Origin: Salipiger mucosus DSM 16094
GTDB taxonomy: Bacteria > Pseudomonadota > Alphaproteobacteria > Rhodobacterales > Rhodobacteraceae
NCBI RefSeq assembly: GCF_000442255.1
Contig: NZ_KE557273.1
Coordinates: forward strand, 193,334-257,333
Length of the DNA stretch: 64,000 bases
Direction of reading: 5' to 3'
Part shown: in pieces, positions 42,308-54,043 of the stretch
Layout of the letters: each line of letters opens with the position of its first letter
Numbering within the stretch: position 1 is the first letter of the stretch
Program-made: the position numbers and the translations under genes
The notes under the pieces: generated by a model
Seen by the model: the letters and a program-made list of their open reading frames with translations, nothing else
What the model was told of the DNA's origin: nothing
The model's database searches: none

Positions 42308-43468
42308 TTGCGCAAGAGCCTCTACATATCGGGCGGGGCGCATGCCCTGTTGATCCTGTGGGTGATGCTGGGCAACGTTTTCCGTGCCAGCCCGCCCGAG
42401 GTGCAGATGACCGAGGTCTCGGTCATCTCCGAAGAGGAATTCGCCGCGCTCAGCTCGACCGAGAGCGCCCCTGAGGCCGAGACCGAGGACCCGGCGCCCC
42501 CCGCGCCCGAAGCCACGCAGGAGGTGGCCGAACCCGCGCCGCCCGAGCCCGAACCGGACCCCGCGCCGGAGCCCCCGGCGCCCGAGCCGGAACCGGCCCC
42601 CGAGCCGGTCTCGCCTCCCGACCCCGTCGAACCCGAGGCACCGCCGGTGCCCGAGTCGCCGACCGACACTCCGCCGGTCAACGCTCCGGACGAGACGGCG
42701 CGCCACGTGCCGCGCCCGGCGCCGCGCGTGGCCCCCGAGCCAGTCGCGCCGCCCGAGCCCGACACGACCGTCGCCGAGGAGACGCAGCAGGCCGCCACGC
42801 CCGAGGCCGAGAGCTCCGACGTGGCCGAAGAGGAGCAGGAGGCGACCGCACCGGAGGAGGCCGCGACCGAGATCGTGACCGAGGCCGAAGAGCCCGCCTC
42901 GGCGCCTTCTGCCCCTTCGGCCTCGGTCCGTCCCCGCACCCGGCCGCAGCAGCTGGCCTCTGCCGAACCCGAGGCCGAGCCCGCGCCGGAGGCCGAACCC
43001 GCCCCCGCGCCGGAGCAATCGGCGCCTGCCGAGACCGCGCCCCAGCCTGAACCGCAGAGCGACGAGTCCTCGGACGCGGTGGCAGATGCCATCGCCGAGG
43101 CGCTTGCCGGTGGCGGTGGCTCGCCCGATCGCGACGTGCCCGAGGGGCCGCCCCTGACGCGCGGCGAACGCGACGGGCTGCGCGTGGCCGTGCAGCGCTG
43201 CTGGGTCGTAGACGTGGGCAGCCAGGCGGCGAACGTGACGGTCACCGTGGGCATGAACATGGAGGCGGACGGCACGGTCGTGTCCTCGAGCATCGAGATG
43301 CTGGGCTCCGAGGGCGGCAACGCCTCGGCGGCCGAGACCGCCTTCCAGGCGGCGCGCCGCGCGATCCTGCGCTGCCAGGAAGGCGGCTATGACCTGCCGG
43401 CCGATAAGTATGGTCAGTGGCAGCGCATCGAGATGACCTTCAACCCCGAGGAGATGAGGCTGAGATGA
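42308..43468 (+). CDS. tolA: Tol-Pal system protein TolA
   Basis: The 386-aa protein has one membrane anchor (about 8-26), a long Pro/Glu/Ala-rich periplasmic arm (about 45-270) with repeated P-E-P and A-E-P units, and a C-terminal domain (about 285-386, [16 protein letters not shown] to the end) of the TolA/TonB C-terminal type. It spans the periplasm to TolB and Pal. Translation starts at a TTG (42308), 9 bp after the tolR stop. The low-complexity arm differs from the helical arm of enteric TolA, as is common in Rhodobacteraceae. Confidence 0.92.
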   Translation: MRKSLYISGGAHALLILWVMLGNVFRASPPEVQMTEVSVISEEEFAALSSTESAPEAETEDPAPPAPEATQEVAEPAPPEPEPDPAPEPPAPEPEPAPEPVSPPDPVEPEAPPVPESPTDTPPVNAPDETARHVPRPAPRVAPEPVAPPEPDTTVAEETQQAATPEAESSDVAEEEQEATAPEEAATEIVTEAEEPASAPSAPSASVRPRTRPQQLASAEPEAEPAPEAEPAPAPEQSAPAETAPQPEPQSDESSDAVADAIAEALAGGGGSPDRDVPEGPPLTRGERDGLRVAVQRCWVVDVGSQAANVTVTVGMNMEADGTVVSSSIEMLGSEGGNASAAETAFQAARRAILRCQEGGYDLPADKYGQWQRIEMTFNPEEMRLR

Positions 43469-43574
43469 CCCGGTCGCCCGGCAAACCATCGCTGTCTCCG
43501 GTGCCGCGCTTTGTGGCGCGCGCCCGGTCCGCTATCATCGCGGCATCACGACCCCCGCAGGCAGGGAGAGCAGA

Positions 43575-44903
43575 ATGACGAGACGGATCCTGGCCAGCCT
43601 TCTGGCCGCGCTGAGCATCGCGATGTTTCCGGTGGCGGCGGCCGCGCAGGACGACGGCCCGCTGCGCATCGAGATCACCGAGGGCGTGGTCGAGCCGCTG
43701 CCCTTCGCCGTGCCCGAGTTCGTGGCCGAGGGTGCCGAGGCACAGCAATACGCCCAGCAGGTCAGCCGGCTGGTGGCCGAGGACCTGACCGGCACCGGCC
43801 TCTTCCGCGAGATCCCGCGCGAGGCGCATATCAGCAACATCACCAGTTTCCAGAGCCCGGTGCAGTTCGCCGACTGGAAGGCGATCAACGCGCAGGCGCT
43901 GATCACCGGGGCGGTCTCCTACGACGGCAGCCGCGTGGTGGTGAAGTTCCGCGCCTGGGACGTCTTCGCCGGCACCGAGCTGGGGCAGGGGATGCAGTTC
44001 GCCGCCGCGCCCGACGGCTGGCGCCGGCTGGCGCACAAGGTGGCCGACCAGGTCTACTCGCGGCTCACGGGCGAGTCCGGCTATTTCGACAGCCGCGTCG
44101 TCTTCGTTTCCGAGAGCGGGCCCAAGGACGAGCGCCGCAAGCGGCTCGCGATCATGGACTACGACGGGGCGAACCTGCAGTACCTGACCGACTCCAGCTC
44201 GATCGTGCTGGCGCCGCGCTTCTCGCCCGGTGGCGATCGCGTGCTCTACACCAGCTACGAGACAGGGCGCCCGCAGATCCACGTCCTCGACGTGGGCGCG
44301 GTGCAGAGCCGGGTGATGCAGGCGGGCCAGGGCTCGATGAGCTTCTCGCCGCGCTTCTCGCCCGACGGCTCCAAGGTGGTCTATTCGCTGACGCAGGGCT
44401 CGAACACCGACATCTACGAGATGGATATCGCCAGCGGCGCGACGCGCCAGCTTACCATGGCGCCCTCGATCGAGACCGCGCCCAGCTTCTCGCCCGACGG
44501 CAGCCAGATCGTCTTCGAAAGCGACCGCTCGGGGCAGCAGCAGCTTTACATCATGCCCGCGAGCGGGGGCGAGGCGACGCGCATCAGCTTCGGACAGGGC
44601 CGCTACGGCACGCCGGTCTGGTCGCCGCGCGGCGATCTCATCGCCTTCACCAAGCAGAACGCGGGCCGTTTCCACATCGGCGTGATGCGCACCGACGGCA
44701 GCGAGGAGCGCCTGCTCACGGCGTCGTTCCTCGACGAGGGGCCGACCTGGGCGCCCAACGGCCGCGTGCTGATGTTCGCGCGCGAGACGCAGGGCGCACA
44801 GGGGGCCTCGTCGCTCTACTCGGTCGACATCTCGGGCCGCAACCTCAAGCGGGTGCGCACGCCCGACGGCGCCTCGGACCCCAGCTGGGGTCCGCTGCAA
44901 TAA
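43575..44903 (+). CDS. tolB: Tol-Pal system beta-propeller protein TolB
   Basis: The 442-aa periplasmic protein has a signal peptide (about 1-24, ending AAAQ), an N-terminal TolB domain (about 28-165), and a six-blade propeller with repeated F-S-P-D-G motifs ([55 protein letters not shown]). TolB links TolA to Pal. Length matches the family. Confidence 0.97.
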   Translation: MTRRILASLLAALSIAMFPVAAAAQDDGPLRIEITEGVVEPLPFAVPEFVAEGAEAQQYAQQVSRLVAEDLTGTGLFREIPREAHISNITSFQSPVQFADWKAINAQALITGAVSYDGSRVVVKFRAWDVFAGTELGQGMQFAAAPDGWRRLAHKVADQVYSRLTGESGYFDSRVVFVSESGPKDERRKRLAIMDYDGANLQYLTDSSSIVLAPRFSPGGDRVLYTSYETGRPQIHVLDVGAVQSRVMQAGQGSMSFSPRFSPDGSKVVYSLTQGSNTDIYEMDIASGATRQLTMAPSIETAPSFSPDGSQIVFESDRSGQQQLYIMPASGGEATRISFGQGRYGTPVWSPRGDLIAFTKQNAGRFHIGVMRTDGSEERLLTASFLDEGPTWAPNGRVLMFARETQGAQGASSLYSVDISGRNLKRVRTPDGASDPSWGPLQ

Positions 44904-44923
44904 TGATCCGCGCGCCGGCGGCA

Positions 44924-44950
44924 CCCGTGAATTTTCCATGAAAATCCGGG
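44924..44950 (+). terminator. Hairpin between tolB and pal
   Basis: ATTTTC (44931-44936) and GAAAAT (44940-44945) flank a CAT loop, with outer CCCG/CGGG pairs around a small bulge. It lies 21 bp after tolB and may cause partial termination or protect the 3' end. No U-tract follows. Confidence 0.4.
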
Positions 44951-45023
44951 GCTCCGCCGCCACGCGTTCCCAACCCCCGCAGGCTGTGCTAGCCTGCCCC
45001 CAACATACGAGCAGGACAGACCC

Positions 45024-45554
45024 ATGACCCGATTTCCCAAGGCCCTGATGCTCATCGCGGCGCTCGGCGTGGCCGCGTGCACGAGCGGCAACCGTTTCGA
45101 CAGCACCGCCGGCGGCGCGGGGGCAGGCGCGGGAGCCGGGACCGGCGCCGCAGGCGGCATCGTGCCCGGCAGCGCCAACGACCCGGCCTCGCCCGCCTAC
45201 TTCAACCAGACCGTCGGCGACCGCGTCCTCTTTGCCGTCGACCAGTCGACGCTGAGCCCCGAGGCGCAGGCCACCCTCAACGGCCAGGCGCAATGGCTGC
45301 AGCGCAACAGCGACTACCTCGCCGTGATCGAGGGCCACGCCGACGAACAGGGCACGCGCGAATACAACCTCGCGCTCGGCGCGCGCCGCGCCAACGCGGT
45401 GATGGAATACCTCGTGTCGCAGGGCATCTCGTCCGATCGCCTGCGCTACGTCAGCTACGGCAAGGAACGCCCGGTCGAGGTCTGCTCGGTCGAAAGCTGC
45501 TACGCCAAGAACCGGCGCGCGGTGACCGTGATCTCCATGGGCGTCAGCAGCTGA
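45024..45554 (+). CDS. pal: Peptidoglycan-associated lipoprotein Pal
   Basis: The 176-aa outer-membrane lipoprotein has a signal peptide with lipobox VAAC (lipid Cys19), a Gly/Ala linker (about 27-48) and an OmpA-like peptidoglycan-binding domain (about 62-176). Key parts are VLFAVDQSTLSPEAQATL, the diaminopimelate-binding EGHADEQGTREYNLALGARRA, and YGKERP. It anchors the outer membrane to the wall through TolAB. Confidence 0.97.
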   Translation: MTRFPKALMLIAALGVAACTSGNRFDSTAGGAGAGAGAGTGAAGGIVPGSANDPASPAYFNQTVGDRVLFAVDQSTLSPEAQATLNGQAQWLQRNSDYLAVIEGHADEQGTREYNLALGARRANAVMEYLVSQGISSDRLRYVSYGKERPVEVCSVESCYAKNRRAVTVISMGVSS

Positions 45555-45559
45555 GGCGC

Positions 45560-46414
45560 ATGATGCGGGGCCGTGTTCTTCTTCTTTGTGCCGCGCTCGT
45601 CGCGGGTCCCGTCGCGGCGCAGGATGCCGCGACGCTTGCGGACATGCGGCAGGATCTCTCGATCCTGTCGGGCGAGTTGCAACGCCTGCAGCAGGAGCTC
45701 AACACCACCGGGCAGGGCGGCGTCACGGTCAGCGGCAGCACGCTCGACCGGGTGAACGCCATCGAGGCCGAGTTGCAGCGCCTGACCTCGCGGGCCGAGG
45801 AGCTCGGGCACCGCATCGACACGGTGGTCACGGACGGCACCAACCGGATCGGCGATCTGGAGTTCCGCATCTGCGAGCTGGAAGAGGGCTGCGACATCGG
45901 CAGCCTCGGCCAGACGCCCCCGCTGGGCGGCGAGGCGCCGGACACCGGCGGTGCGGCACCTGCGCCGGCGCCTGCCCCGGTCGAGGAAGGTTCCTCGGGC
46001 AGCGATCTGCCCTCGGGCGGCGCGCAGCTTGCCGTGGCCGAGGAAACCGATTTCCGCGCCGCGCAGGAGGCACTGAACACCAGCGCCTACCAGGAAGCCG
46101 TCCAGAAGTTCGGCTCGTTCCGCGAGACCTATCCGGGCAGCCCGCTGGAGCCGGCGGCGCTGCTGGGCGAGGGCAAGGCGCTGGACGCCACAGGCGACAC
46201 CCGCGAGGCCGCGCGCCGCTTCCTCGACACCTACGCGACCTATCCCGAGAGTTCCTCGGCGCCCGAGGCGCTCTGGCGGCTGGGCGCGGCACTGGGCGAG
46301 CTGGGCAGCGTCTCCGAGGCCTGCGTGACGCTGGCCGAGGTGTCCGCGCGCTACCCCGACACGCCCGCCGTCTCCGAGGCCGCCGCCGAGCGGGACCGCC
46401 TGGGCTGCGAGTGA
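45560..46414 (+). CDS. cpoB: Cell division coordinator CpoB (YbgF)
   Basis: The 284-aa periplasmic protein has a signal peptide (about 1-21, ending VAAQ), an N-terminal coiled coil (about 28-90), a Gly/Pro/Ala-rich linker (about 110-160), and three TPR units (from EETDFRAAQEALNTSAYQEAV on). CpoB links peptidoglycan synthesis with outer-membrane constriction. It starts 5 bp after pal. Two ATG codons lie in tandem at 45560 and 45563. The stop overlaps tilS. Confidence 0.92.
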   Translation: MMRGRVLLLCAALVAGPVAAQDAATLADMRQDLSILSGELQRLQQELNTTGQGGVTVSGSTLDRVNAIEAELQRLTSRAEELGHRIDTVVTDGTNRIGDLEFRICELEEGCDIGSLGQTPPLGGEAPDTGGAAPAPAPAPVEEGSSGSDLPSGGAQLAVAEETDFRAAQEALNTSAYQEAVQKFGSFRETYPGSPLEPAALLGEGKALDATGDTREAARRFLDTYATYPESSSAPEALWRLGAALGELGSVSEACVTLAEVSARYPDTPAVSEAAAERDRLGCE

Positions 46415-47700
46415 GCGACAGCCTGGAGGCGCGCTTCGCGGCGGCCATGGGCACGCTGCTGGGTCCCGGCTTTCCCGACGAGATCGCGCTCGCCGTCTCG
46501 GGCGGCGGCGACAGCATGGCGATGCTGACCCTCGCGCACAACTGGACGCGGGCCTGGGGCCTGCACCTGCGGGTCGTCACCGTCGACCACGGCTTCCGTC
46601 CCGGGGCCGCCGACGAGGCCGCCATGGTGGCAGAGGAATGTGCCCTGCTGGGTCATGACCACACCACGCTGCACTGGCGCTGGGACGGGCAGGGCAACAA
46701 GATGGACGCGGCGCGGCGCGGGCGGCTCGAGGCGATCGACGCCTGGCGGGGCGAGCTGCGTCACGTCCTCATGGCGCACACCCGCGACGACGTGGCCGAG
46801 ACCTTTCTCATGCGGCTGGCACGCGGATCGGGGGTCGAGGGCCTCTCGGCGATGGCCCCGCTGCGGCACCTGCCTGCGCGCCAGCCTGGCGCGGAGGGCA
46901 TGATCGTCGTCCGCCCCTGCCTCGACATGGGGCGCGAGGAGCTGCGGCACTACCTGCGCACGCTCAAGGGCCAATGGGTCGAGGACCCGTCGAACGAGGA
47001 CCCGCGTTATGACCGGGTGCGCGCGCGGCGGCTGCTGTCCACGCTGAAGGAGGCGGGGATCGACACCGCAACGCTCTCCGCGACCGCGCAACGCATGGCC
47101 CGTGCCCGCGAGGCGCTGCGACGCCGCGCACTGGATGTCTGGCAGTCCATCGGCCGCAGCGATCCCCTGACCGGCGAGATCCTCTTCGACCGCGACGCGC
47201 TGGCCGGGATCGAGCGCGACACGCAGCTGCGCCTGCTCGCCGCCGCGCTGCAGGCCGTGGGCTCGGCGGAATACCGCCCCCGCGCCGCGCCGCTCGAGGC
47301 GCTGCTCGACCGGCTGCTCGCGGGCGGCGCGGGCACCCTCCACGGCTGCGAGGCGCGGGCCGGGCGCGCATGGCTGCGCATCTACCGCGAATACGCCGCT
47401 GTCGCCGATGAGGTCGTCGCAGCGGCGCCCGGTGCGGTCTGGGATCGCCGCTGGCGGCTGGCGGGCAAGATCCCGGATGGTCTCGAGATTCGCGCGCTCG
47501 GCGAGGCCGGCTGGGCGCAGTCCGCCGAGAGACCCGCATCGGCGCCGCCCCATGCGGTCGCCCGCGCGGCGCCGGCCCTCTGGAAGGGCGACCTGCTTTA
47601 CGCCTGCCCGGCAATGTGCCATGGGCCGGCGGTCGATCTGCGCCTGACACCCTTGGGACAGGAGGACGCGGGGCTTGCCGCCGCCCTTCTTTCGCATTGA
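46411..47700 (+). CDS. tilS: tRNA(Ile)-lysidine synthase TilS
   Basis: The 429-aa enzyme adds lysine to C34 of the AUA-reading tRNA-Ile, using ATP. It has the PP-loop SGGGDS (30-35) in LAVSGGGDSMAMLTLA, then VVTVDHGFRPGAADEA, AHTRDDVAETFLMRLARGSG and WVEDPSNEDPRYDRVRARRLL. It starts with GTG at 46411, overlapping the cpoB stop by 4 bp. The C-terminal domain is more divergent but of usual length. Confidence 0.93.
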   Translation: MSDSLEARFAAAMGTLLGPGFPDEIALAVSGGGDSMAMLTLAHNWTRAWGLHLRVVTVDHGFRPGAADEAAMVAEECALLGHDHTTLHWRWDGQGNKMDAARRGRLEAIDAWRGELRHVLMAHTRDDVAETFLMRLARGSGVEGLSAMAPLRHLPARQPGAEGMIVVRPCLDMGREELRHYLRTLKGQWVEDPSNEDPRYDRVRARRLLSTLKEAGIDTATLSATAQRMARAREALRRRALDVWQSIGRSDPLTGEILFDRDALAGIERDTQLRLLAAALQAVGSAEYRPRAAPLEALLDRLLAGGAGTLHGCEARAGRAWLRIYREYAAVADEVVAAAPGAVWDRRWRLAGKIPDGLEIRALGEAGWAQSAERPASAPPHAVARAAPALWKGDLLYACPAMCHGPAVDLRLTPLGQEDAGLAAALLSH

Positions 47701-47763
47701 ACCGGCGCCACCGATCCCTATGTTAAGGCAGACGCGCCCTGAGCGGGACGCACGACGCATGTG

Positions 47764-47770
47764 AGGAGGT
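47764..47770 (+). promoter_or_regulatory. Ribosome-binding site deciding the ftsH start
   Basis: AGGAGGT lies 5 nt before a TTG at 47776. An in-frame GTG at 47761 overlaps the site itself and cannot use it. The TTG gives the family N-terminus [10 protein letters not shown]. Confidence 0.7.
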
Positions 47771-47775
47771 CTTCC

Positions 47776-49688
<1,913 letters not shown>

Positions 49689-49692
<4 letters not shown>

Positions 49693-50465
49693 CGCCTCCG
49701 CGAGAGACGGACTGGGACCCCGGAATCTATCACAGGTTCCGGGGTCATCGTTTGAGACCCGCCATCGACCTGCTGCGCGCCGTCGGTCCTCTGCCCGAGG
49801 GCGCCGTGGTCGACCTGGGTTGCGGCAGCGGCATGGCCGGCCCCGCGCTGCGCGAGATCGGCCGCCGCCTGCTGGGCGTCGACCTCAGCCCCGCGATGCT
49901 GGCAAAGGCGCGGGCCACCGGGGTCTACGACGCCGTGACCGAAGGTGATGTCGCGGACTGGACCCCGGACGAGCCCGCCGCGCTGATCTATTCCAACGCC
50001 GTGCTGCACTGGCTCGACGACCACGAGACGCTGCTGCCGCGCCTTGCTGCCATGCTGCCGCCGGGCGGCACGCTGGCGGTGCAGGTGCCCCGCCAGAACA
50101 ACGCGCCCTCGCACCGGCTCTGGCTCTCGCTGGCGGACGAGCTCTTTCCCGGCCGCGTGGATCACGACGCGCTGCCCGAGGTGATGCTGCCGGCCGAATA
50201 CCACCGCCTGCTGGACCCGCTGGGTCACGTGACCATGTGGGAAACCGAGTACTACCAGGAGCTGGAGCCCGAACCCGGCGCCCATCCCGTGCGCCGTTTC
50301 ACCGAGGCGAGCTTTGCCCGCCCGGTGCTCGCCCCGCTCGACGAGGCGGAGCGGGCGCGGCTGATCTCGGCCTACGAGGCGGTGATCGGCAAGGCCTACC
50401 CGGCCGGCCCCAAGGGGCGTGTGCTGTTCCCCTTCCGCAGGCTCTTTTTCACCCTGACGGTCTGA
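49689..50465 (+). CDS. SAM-dependent methyltransferase (trans-aconitate methyltransferase-like)
   Basis: The 258-aa protein resembles Tam: [19 protein letters not shown] near the start, motif [16 protein letters not shown] (about 41-55), [15 protein letters not shown], and the strand-4 motif [36 protein letters not shown] typical of trans-aconitate 2-methyltransferases. It may detoxify trans-aconitate. The start overlaps ftsH (ATGA). The function is inferred from the family. Confidence 0.82.
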
Positions 50466-50561
50466 GCGTCGTTGCGCGAATTCTGCGTGAATGGGCTGGC
50501 TTCGGGTTGGCGCCCTTGGCGCACTGGGGCAGGTTTGGCCGACTGGAAAAGAGAGGTCGGC

Positions 50562-51161
50562 ATGCCCGCATTGAAGCCCACGGATTTCATCGCACGGATC
50601 GAGTGGATGGGGCGCGTGCCGCTCGGCGACAGCGGGCTGCGCTCGGTGCCGGTCGAGACGCTGGAGTTGGGCTTCGACGGCCCGCAGGGGGAGCGTCACG
50701 CCGGGCTCACGCGGCCCTCGTGCAGCCGCGTCACGGCGCAGCACGTCCGCGGCACCGAGATCGCCAACGCCCGGCAGCTGTCGATCCTGTCGGCTGAGGA
50801 ACTGGACGAGATCGCCGCGAAGATGGGGATCGAGGCGCTCGACCCGGTCTGGCTGGGAGCGAGCATGATCGTCTCGGGGATCGGCGATTTCAGCCACCTG
50901 CCGCCCTCGTCCCGGCTGCAGGCCCCCGACGGGGCGACGCTGGTGATCGACATGGAAAACCGTCCCTGCAACCTGCCCGCCCGCGAAATCGAAAGCGAGC
51001 GCGAGGGCTTCGGCAAGCGCTTCAAGACGGCCGCCAAGGGCCGGCGCGGGGTCACCGCCTGGGTCGAACGTCCGGGCCGCCTGTCGCTGGGCGAGCCGCT
51101 GCGCCTGCACATCCCGCATCAGCCGGTCTGGACGCATTACGACGAGGCGCGCGCGGACTGA
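50562..51161 (+). CDS. MOSC domain protein
   Basis: The 199-aa protein looks like a stand-alone MOSC domain, the sulfur-carrier fold of Moco sulfurases. Supporting parts are ELGFDGPQGERHAGLTR, the ARQLSILSAEELDEIAAKMG core, LGASMIVSG and MENRPCNLPAREIE with a conserved Cys. Stand-alone MOSC proteins are thought to move sulfur or reduce N-hydroxylated compounds. GAGAGG precedes the ATG at 50562. It converges on the EF-hand gene. Confidence 0.78.
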   Translation: MPALKPTDFIARIEWMGRVPLGDSGLRSVPVETLELGFDGPQGERHAGLTRPSCSRVTAQHVRGTEIANARQLSILSAEELDEIAAKMGIEALDPVWLGASMIVSGIGDFSHLPPSSRLQAPDGATLVIDMENRPCNLPAREIESEREGFGKRFKTAAKGRRGVTAWVERPGRLSLGEPLRLHIPHQPVWTHYDEARAD

Positions 51162-51190
51162 AAAGGCCCGCGCAGCGGACTGCGCGGGCC
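51161..51190 (-). terminator. Intrinsic terminator after the EF-hand gene
   Basis: GGCCCGCGCAG (51165-51175) and CTGCGCGGGCC (51180-51190) form a perfect 11-bp stem with a CGGA loop on the plus strand. On the minus strand TTTT follows the stem. It can also stop transcripts of the MOSC gene. Confidence 0.8.
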
Positions 51191-51216
51191 TGCAGGCTCC
51201 CGTTCCGGGCCTTGTC

Positions 51217-52023
51217 TTACATCACGTAGAACCAGAAGACCGGCGCGCCGGTCTTGTCCGTGGCGTCTGCCGACTGCTCGTCGCTGCCGGATTGCGGCTC
51301 GGCCGCCTCGGCGGCACGGTCGGCCTTCATCGCGTTCATGCGGGTGTACTCGGACTGGTTCAGGTCACCCGAATTGTCCGCGTCCGCCGCCTCGAAGTCG
51401 CGGCCCAGCGTGTCGCGCATGTCCGGGATCTCGGCCTGCTCGACGCTCCATTCCTCCTCGGAGAGCGAGCCGCTGGAGTCACTGTCCAGCGAGTCGAACA
51501 TCGCGGCGTTCTGGGTCGCCATGTCCTCGGCCGAGGCGCCGTCCCAGCCGTCGAGACCGAAGGCCTGCTTGTCGAAGGTCAGTCGCCCCAGATCGGCCTC
51601 CGAGCCGCTGTCACGCGCTTCGGCGCCGGCGTTCATGAACTCCTCGCGGCTCAGCTCACCGTTCCCGTCGGTGTCGTACTGGCCCATGTTGTCGGCGCCG
51701 CGGTCGGACTGTGCCGACTGCGTTCCGGCGCCCGCGTTCATGCAGTCGAGGAACTCTGCCTGCTGCACGATCCCGTCGCCGTTCTCGTCCATCTTCTTGA
51801 ACGAGCGCTCGCTGGCCTGCTTGATCTCCTTGTCGCTGATGAGGCCGTCGTCGTTCATGTCGAACTGCGCCTGGCCCTGATCACACAGCATCGTCTGCGT
51901 CTGGGACGAGGGGCTCATGTCGGTCTCGCCTGACTGCGTGTCGGTGGCAGCCAGCGCCGGCACGGCGGCGCCCATGGCCAGAACGGTGGTCGTGGTGAGA
52001 CAGGTCTTGCGCAGAGTACGCAT
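51217..52023 (-). CDS. Secreted calcium-binding protein with five EF-hand loops
   Basis: The 268-aa protein has a signal peptide (about 1-26, ending ALAA). Five 12-residue EF-hand loops are visible: 55-66, 79-90, 117-128, 180-191 and 214-225, each of the D-x-[DN]-x-[DS]-G type and ending in Glu. Three are paired closely with the next. Residues 236-258 are Ala/Ser/Asp-rich, and the last eight residues are aromatic (PVFWFYVM). A periplasmic calcium sensor or buffer is likely. The start at 52021-52023 follows AAGGAGG on the minus strand. It is divergent from fhs. Confidence 0.85.
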   Translation of the reverse strand: MRTLRKTCLTTTTVLAMGAAVPALAATDTQSGETDMSPSSQTQTMLCDQGQAQFDMNDDGLISDKEIKQASERSFKKMDENGDGIVQQAEFLDCMNAGAGTQSAQSDRGADNMGQYDTDGNGELSREEFMNAGAEARDSGSEADLGRLTFDKQAFGLDGWDGASAEDMATQNAAMFDSLDSDSSGSLSEEEWSVEQAEIPDMRDTLGRDFEAADADNSGDLNQSEYTRMNAMKADRAAEAAEPQSGSDEQSADATDKTGAPVFWFYVM

Positions 52024-52231
52024 GACGATCCTCCTTCCCTTGAGCGGTTCGATTGTAGACGGCCGCGGCGTCGTGTCTGTCGTCCTCGGCGTCTGCCTGC
52101 ACAACGTATGCCCCCGGGTCTTGTTCCTGCAGGCGCTTCGCGCCGCTGCGGAGCCGCCAAAGGTCGGAATTCCGGGGGCAGACCCTTGTCTTGCAGGGGC
52201 AGGCTGGGTCACAGAGGGTAACGGACACGAC

Positions 52232-52237
52232 GGGAGG
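52232..52237 (+). promoter_or_regulatory. Ribosome-binding site deciding the fhs start
   Basis: GGGAGG abuts an ATG at 52238 with no spacing and lies 6 nt before an in-frame GTG at 52244. The GTG gives an N-terminus like those of related proteins ([12 protein letters not shown]). Confidence 0.6.
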
Positions 52238-52243
52238 ATGCAG

Positions 52244-53917
52244 GTGGCACAATCGGACATCGAGATCGCGCGGGCGGCCCGGAAGAAACCGATCCAGGAG
52301 ATCGGCGCCGCGCTCGGCATCGGCGCGGACCATCTGCTGCCCTACGGCCACGACAAGGCCAAGGTGGACCAGGGCTTCATCGACGGGCTGGCCGACCGGC
52401 CCGACGGCAAGCTGGTGCTGGTGACCGCGGTGACGCCCACGCCGGCGGGCGAGGGCAAGACGACCACCACCGTGGGCCTGGGCGACGGGCTGAATGCCAT
52501 CGGCAAGAAGGCGGCGATCTGCATCCGCGAGGCCTCGCTCGGGCCGAACTTCGGGATGAAGGGCGGCGCGGCGGGCGGCGGCTATGCGCAGGTCGTGCCG
52601 ATGGAGGACATGAACCTCCACTTCACCGGCGACTTCCACGCGATCACCAGCGCGCACAACCTGCTGTCGGCGATGATCGACAACCTCGTCTACTGGGGAA
52701 ACGAGCAGGACATCGACACCCGCCGCGTGGTCTGGCGCCGCGTGCTGGACATGAACGACCGCGCGCTGCGGCAGATCACCACCTCGCTGGGCGGTGTCGC
52801 CAACGGGTTCCCGCGCGAGACCGGCTTCGACATCACCGTGGCCTCCGAGGTCATGGCGATCCTCTGCCTCGCGAAGGACCTGTCGGACCTGCAGGAGCGG
52901 CTGGGGGCGATGATCGTCGCCTACCGCCGCGACAAGAGCCCGGTCTACGCCCGCGACATCAAGGCTGACGGGGCGATGACGGTGCTGCTGAAGGACGCGA
53001 TGCAGCCGAACCTGGTGCAGACGCTCGAGAACAACCCGGCCTTCGTGCACGGCGGCCCCTTCGCCAACATCGCGCATGGCTGCAACTCGGTCATCGCCAC
53101 GAAGACCGCGCTCAAGCTGGCCGACTACGTGGTGACCGAGGCCGGTTTCGGCGCCGACCTCGGGGCCGAGAAGTTCATGAACATCAAGTGCCGCAAGGCG
53201 GGGCTCTCGCCCGCCTGCGTGGTGGTGGTCGCCACCGTGCGCGCGATGAAGATGAACGGGGGCGTCGCCAAGGCCGATCTCGGGACCGAGAACGTCGCCG
53301 CGGTGAAGGAAGGCTGCGCCAACCTCGGCCGCCACATCGCGAACGTCAAAGGCTTCGGCGTGCCGGTGGTGGTGGGGATCAACCACTTCGCCGGGGATAC
53401 CGAGGCGGAGATCGCCGCGGTGAAGGACTTCGTCGCGGGCGAGGGGGCCGAGGCGATCCTGTGCAAGCACTGGGCCGATGGCTCGAAGGGCATGACCGAG
53501 ATGGCGACCCGCGTGGCCGAGATTGCCGACAGCGGCACGGCCGATTTCCGCACGCTCTATCCGGATGACATGGGGCTCTTCGAGAAGATCGAGAGCGTTG
53601 CTCACAAGATCTACCACGCAGGCGCCGTCGTGGCCGACGGCAAGGTCCGCGCGCAGCTGAAGGAATGGGAGGAGCAGGGCTATGGCAATCTCCCGGTCTG
53701 CATGGCCAAGACGCAGTATTCCTTCTCGACCGACCCCGGACAGCGCGGCGCACCGACGGGCTTCGACCTGCCGGTGCGCGAGGTGCGGCTCTCGGCCGGG
53801 GCGGGCTTCGTCGTCGCGATCTGCGGGGAGATCATGACCATGCCGGGCCTGCCGCGGCACCCGGCGGCGGAGGCGATCCGGTTGAACGAGGCCGGAGAGG
53901 TCGAGGGGCTGTTCTGA
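52244..53917 (+). CDS. fhs: Formate--tetrahydrofolate ligase
   Basis: The 557-aa enzyme makes 10-formyl-THF from formate, THF and ATP. It has the family start [17 protein letters not shown], the P-loop [18 protein letters not shown] (about 63-80), [23 protein letters not shown], and [17 protein letters not shown]. Length matches the usual 555-560. Start is probably GTG 52244, as judged from the Shine-Dalgarno spacing. The folD gene follows 126 bp later on the same strand, so the pair interconverts formate and C1-THF. Confidence 0.96.
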   Translation: MAQSDIEIARAARKKPIQEIGAALGIGADHLLPYGHDKAKVDQGFIDGLADRPDGKLVLVTAVTPTPAGEGKTTTTVGLGDGLNAIGKKAAICIREASLGPNFGMKGGAAGGGYAQVVPMEDMNLHFTGDFHAITSAHNLLSAMIDNLVYWGNEQDIDTRRVVWRRVLDMNDRALRQITTSLGGVANGFPRETGFDITVASEVMAILCLAKDLSDLQERLGAMIVAYRRDKSPVYARDIKADGAMTVLLKDAMQPNLVQTLENNPAFVHGGPFANIAHGCNSVIATKTALKLADYVVTEAGFGADLGAEKFMNIKCRKAGLSPACVVVVATVRAMKMNGGVAKADLGTENVAAVKEGCANLGRHIANVKGFGVPVVVGINHFAGDTEAEIAAVKDFVAGEGAEAILCKHWADGSKGMTEMATRVAEIADSGTADFRTLYPDDMGLFEKIESVAHKIYHAGAVVADGKVRAQLKEWEEQGYGNLPVCMAKTQYSFSTDPGQRGAPTGFDLPVREVRLSAGAGFVVAICGEIMTMPGLPRHPAAEAIRLNEAGEVEGLF

Positions 53918-53941
53918 CGGGACGGGACGGGACGGGACGGG
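53917..53941 (+). repeat. Five tandem copies of ACGGG
   Basis: The run begins at the last base of the fhs stop and is exact over 25 bp. Such a short-unit tract may vary in length by slipped replication. It lies between fhs and folD. Confidence 0.8.
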
Positions 53942-54001
53942 CAGCGCGGCGCGGCGGGGCCATCGAGCCCCCGCCGCGCCGGTCGCCGCTGTCGCGGCTC
54001 C

Positions 54002-54036
54002 TGCCTCCGGCGGGGATATTTGAAGCCAGAAGAAGG
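54002..54036 (+). repeat. Dispersed intergenic element, copy 3
   Basis: TGCCTCCGGCGGGGATATTT, then GAAGCCAGAAGAAGG, is the clearest copy. It lies directly before folD and its AGAAGGAA tail serves as the likely ribosome-binding site. Confidence 0.5.
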
Positions 54037-54043
54037 AACGGGC

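Noticed and set aside
42470..43060. Repetitive DNA in tolA that could suggest a tandem repeat or CRISPR-like array
   Set aside because: The units are irregular codon-level P-E-P and A-E-P repeats inside an open frame with no spacers.
40760..43489. A 909-codon minus-strand open frame across ybgC-tolA with long Gly/Arg repeats
   Set aside because: The repeats are the reverse complement of the Pro/Glu-rich TolA arm, not a separate protein.
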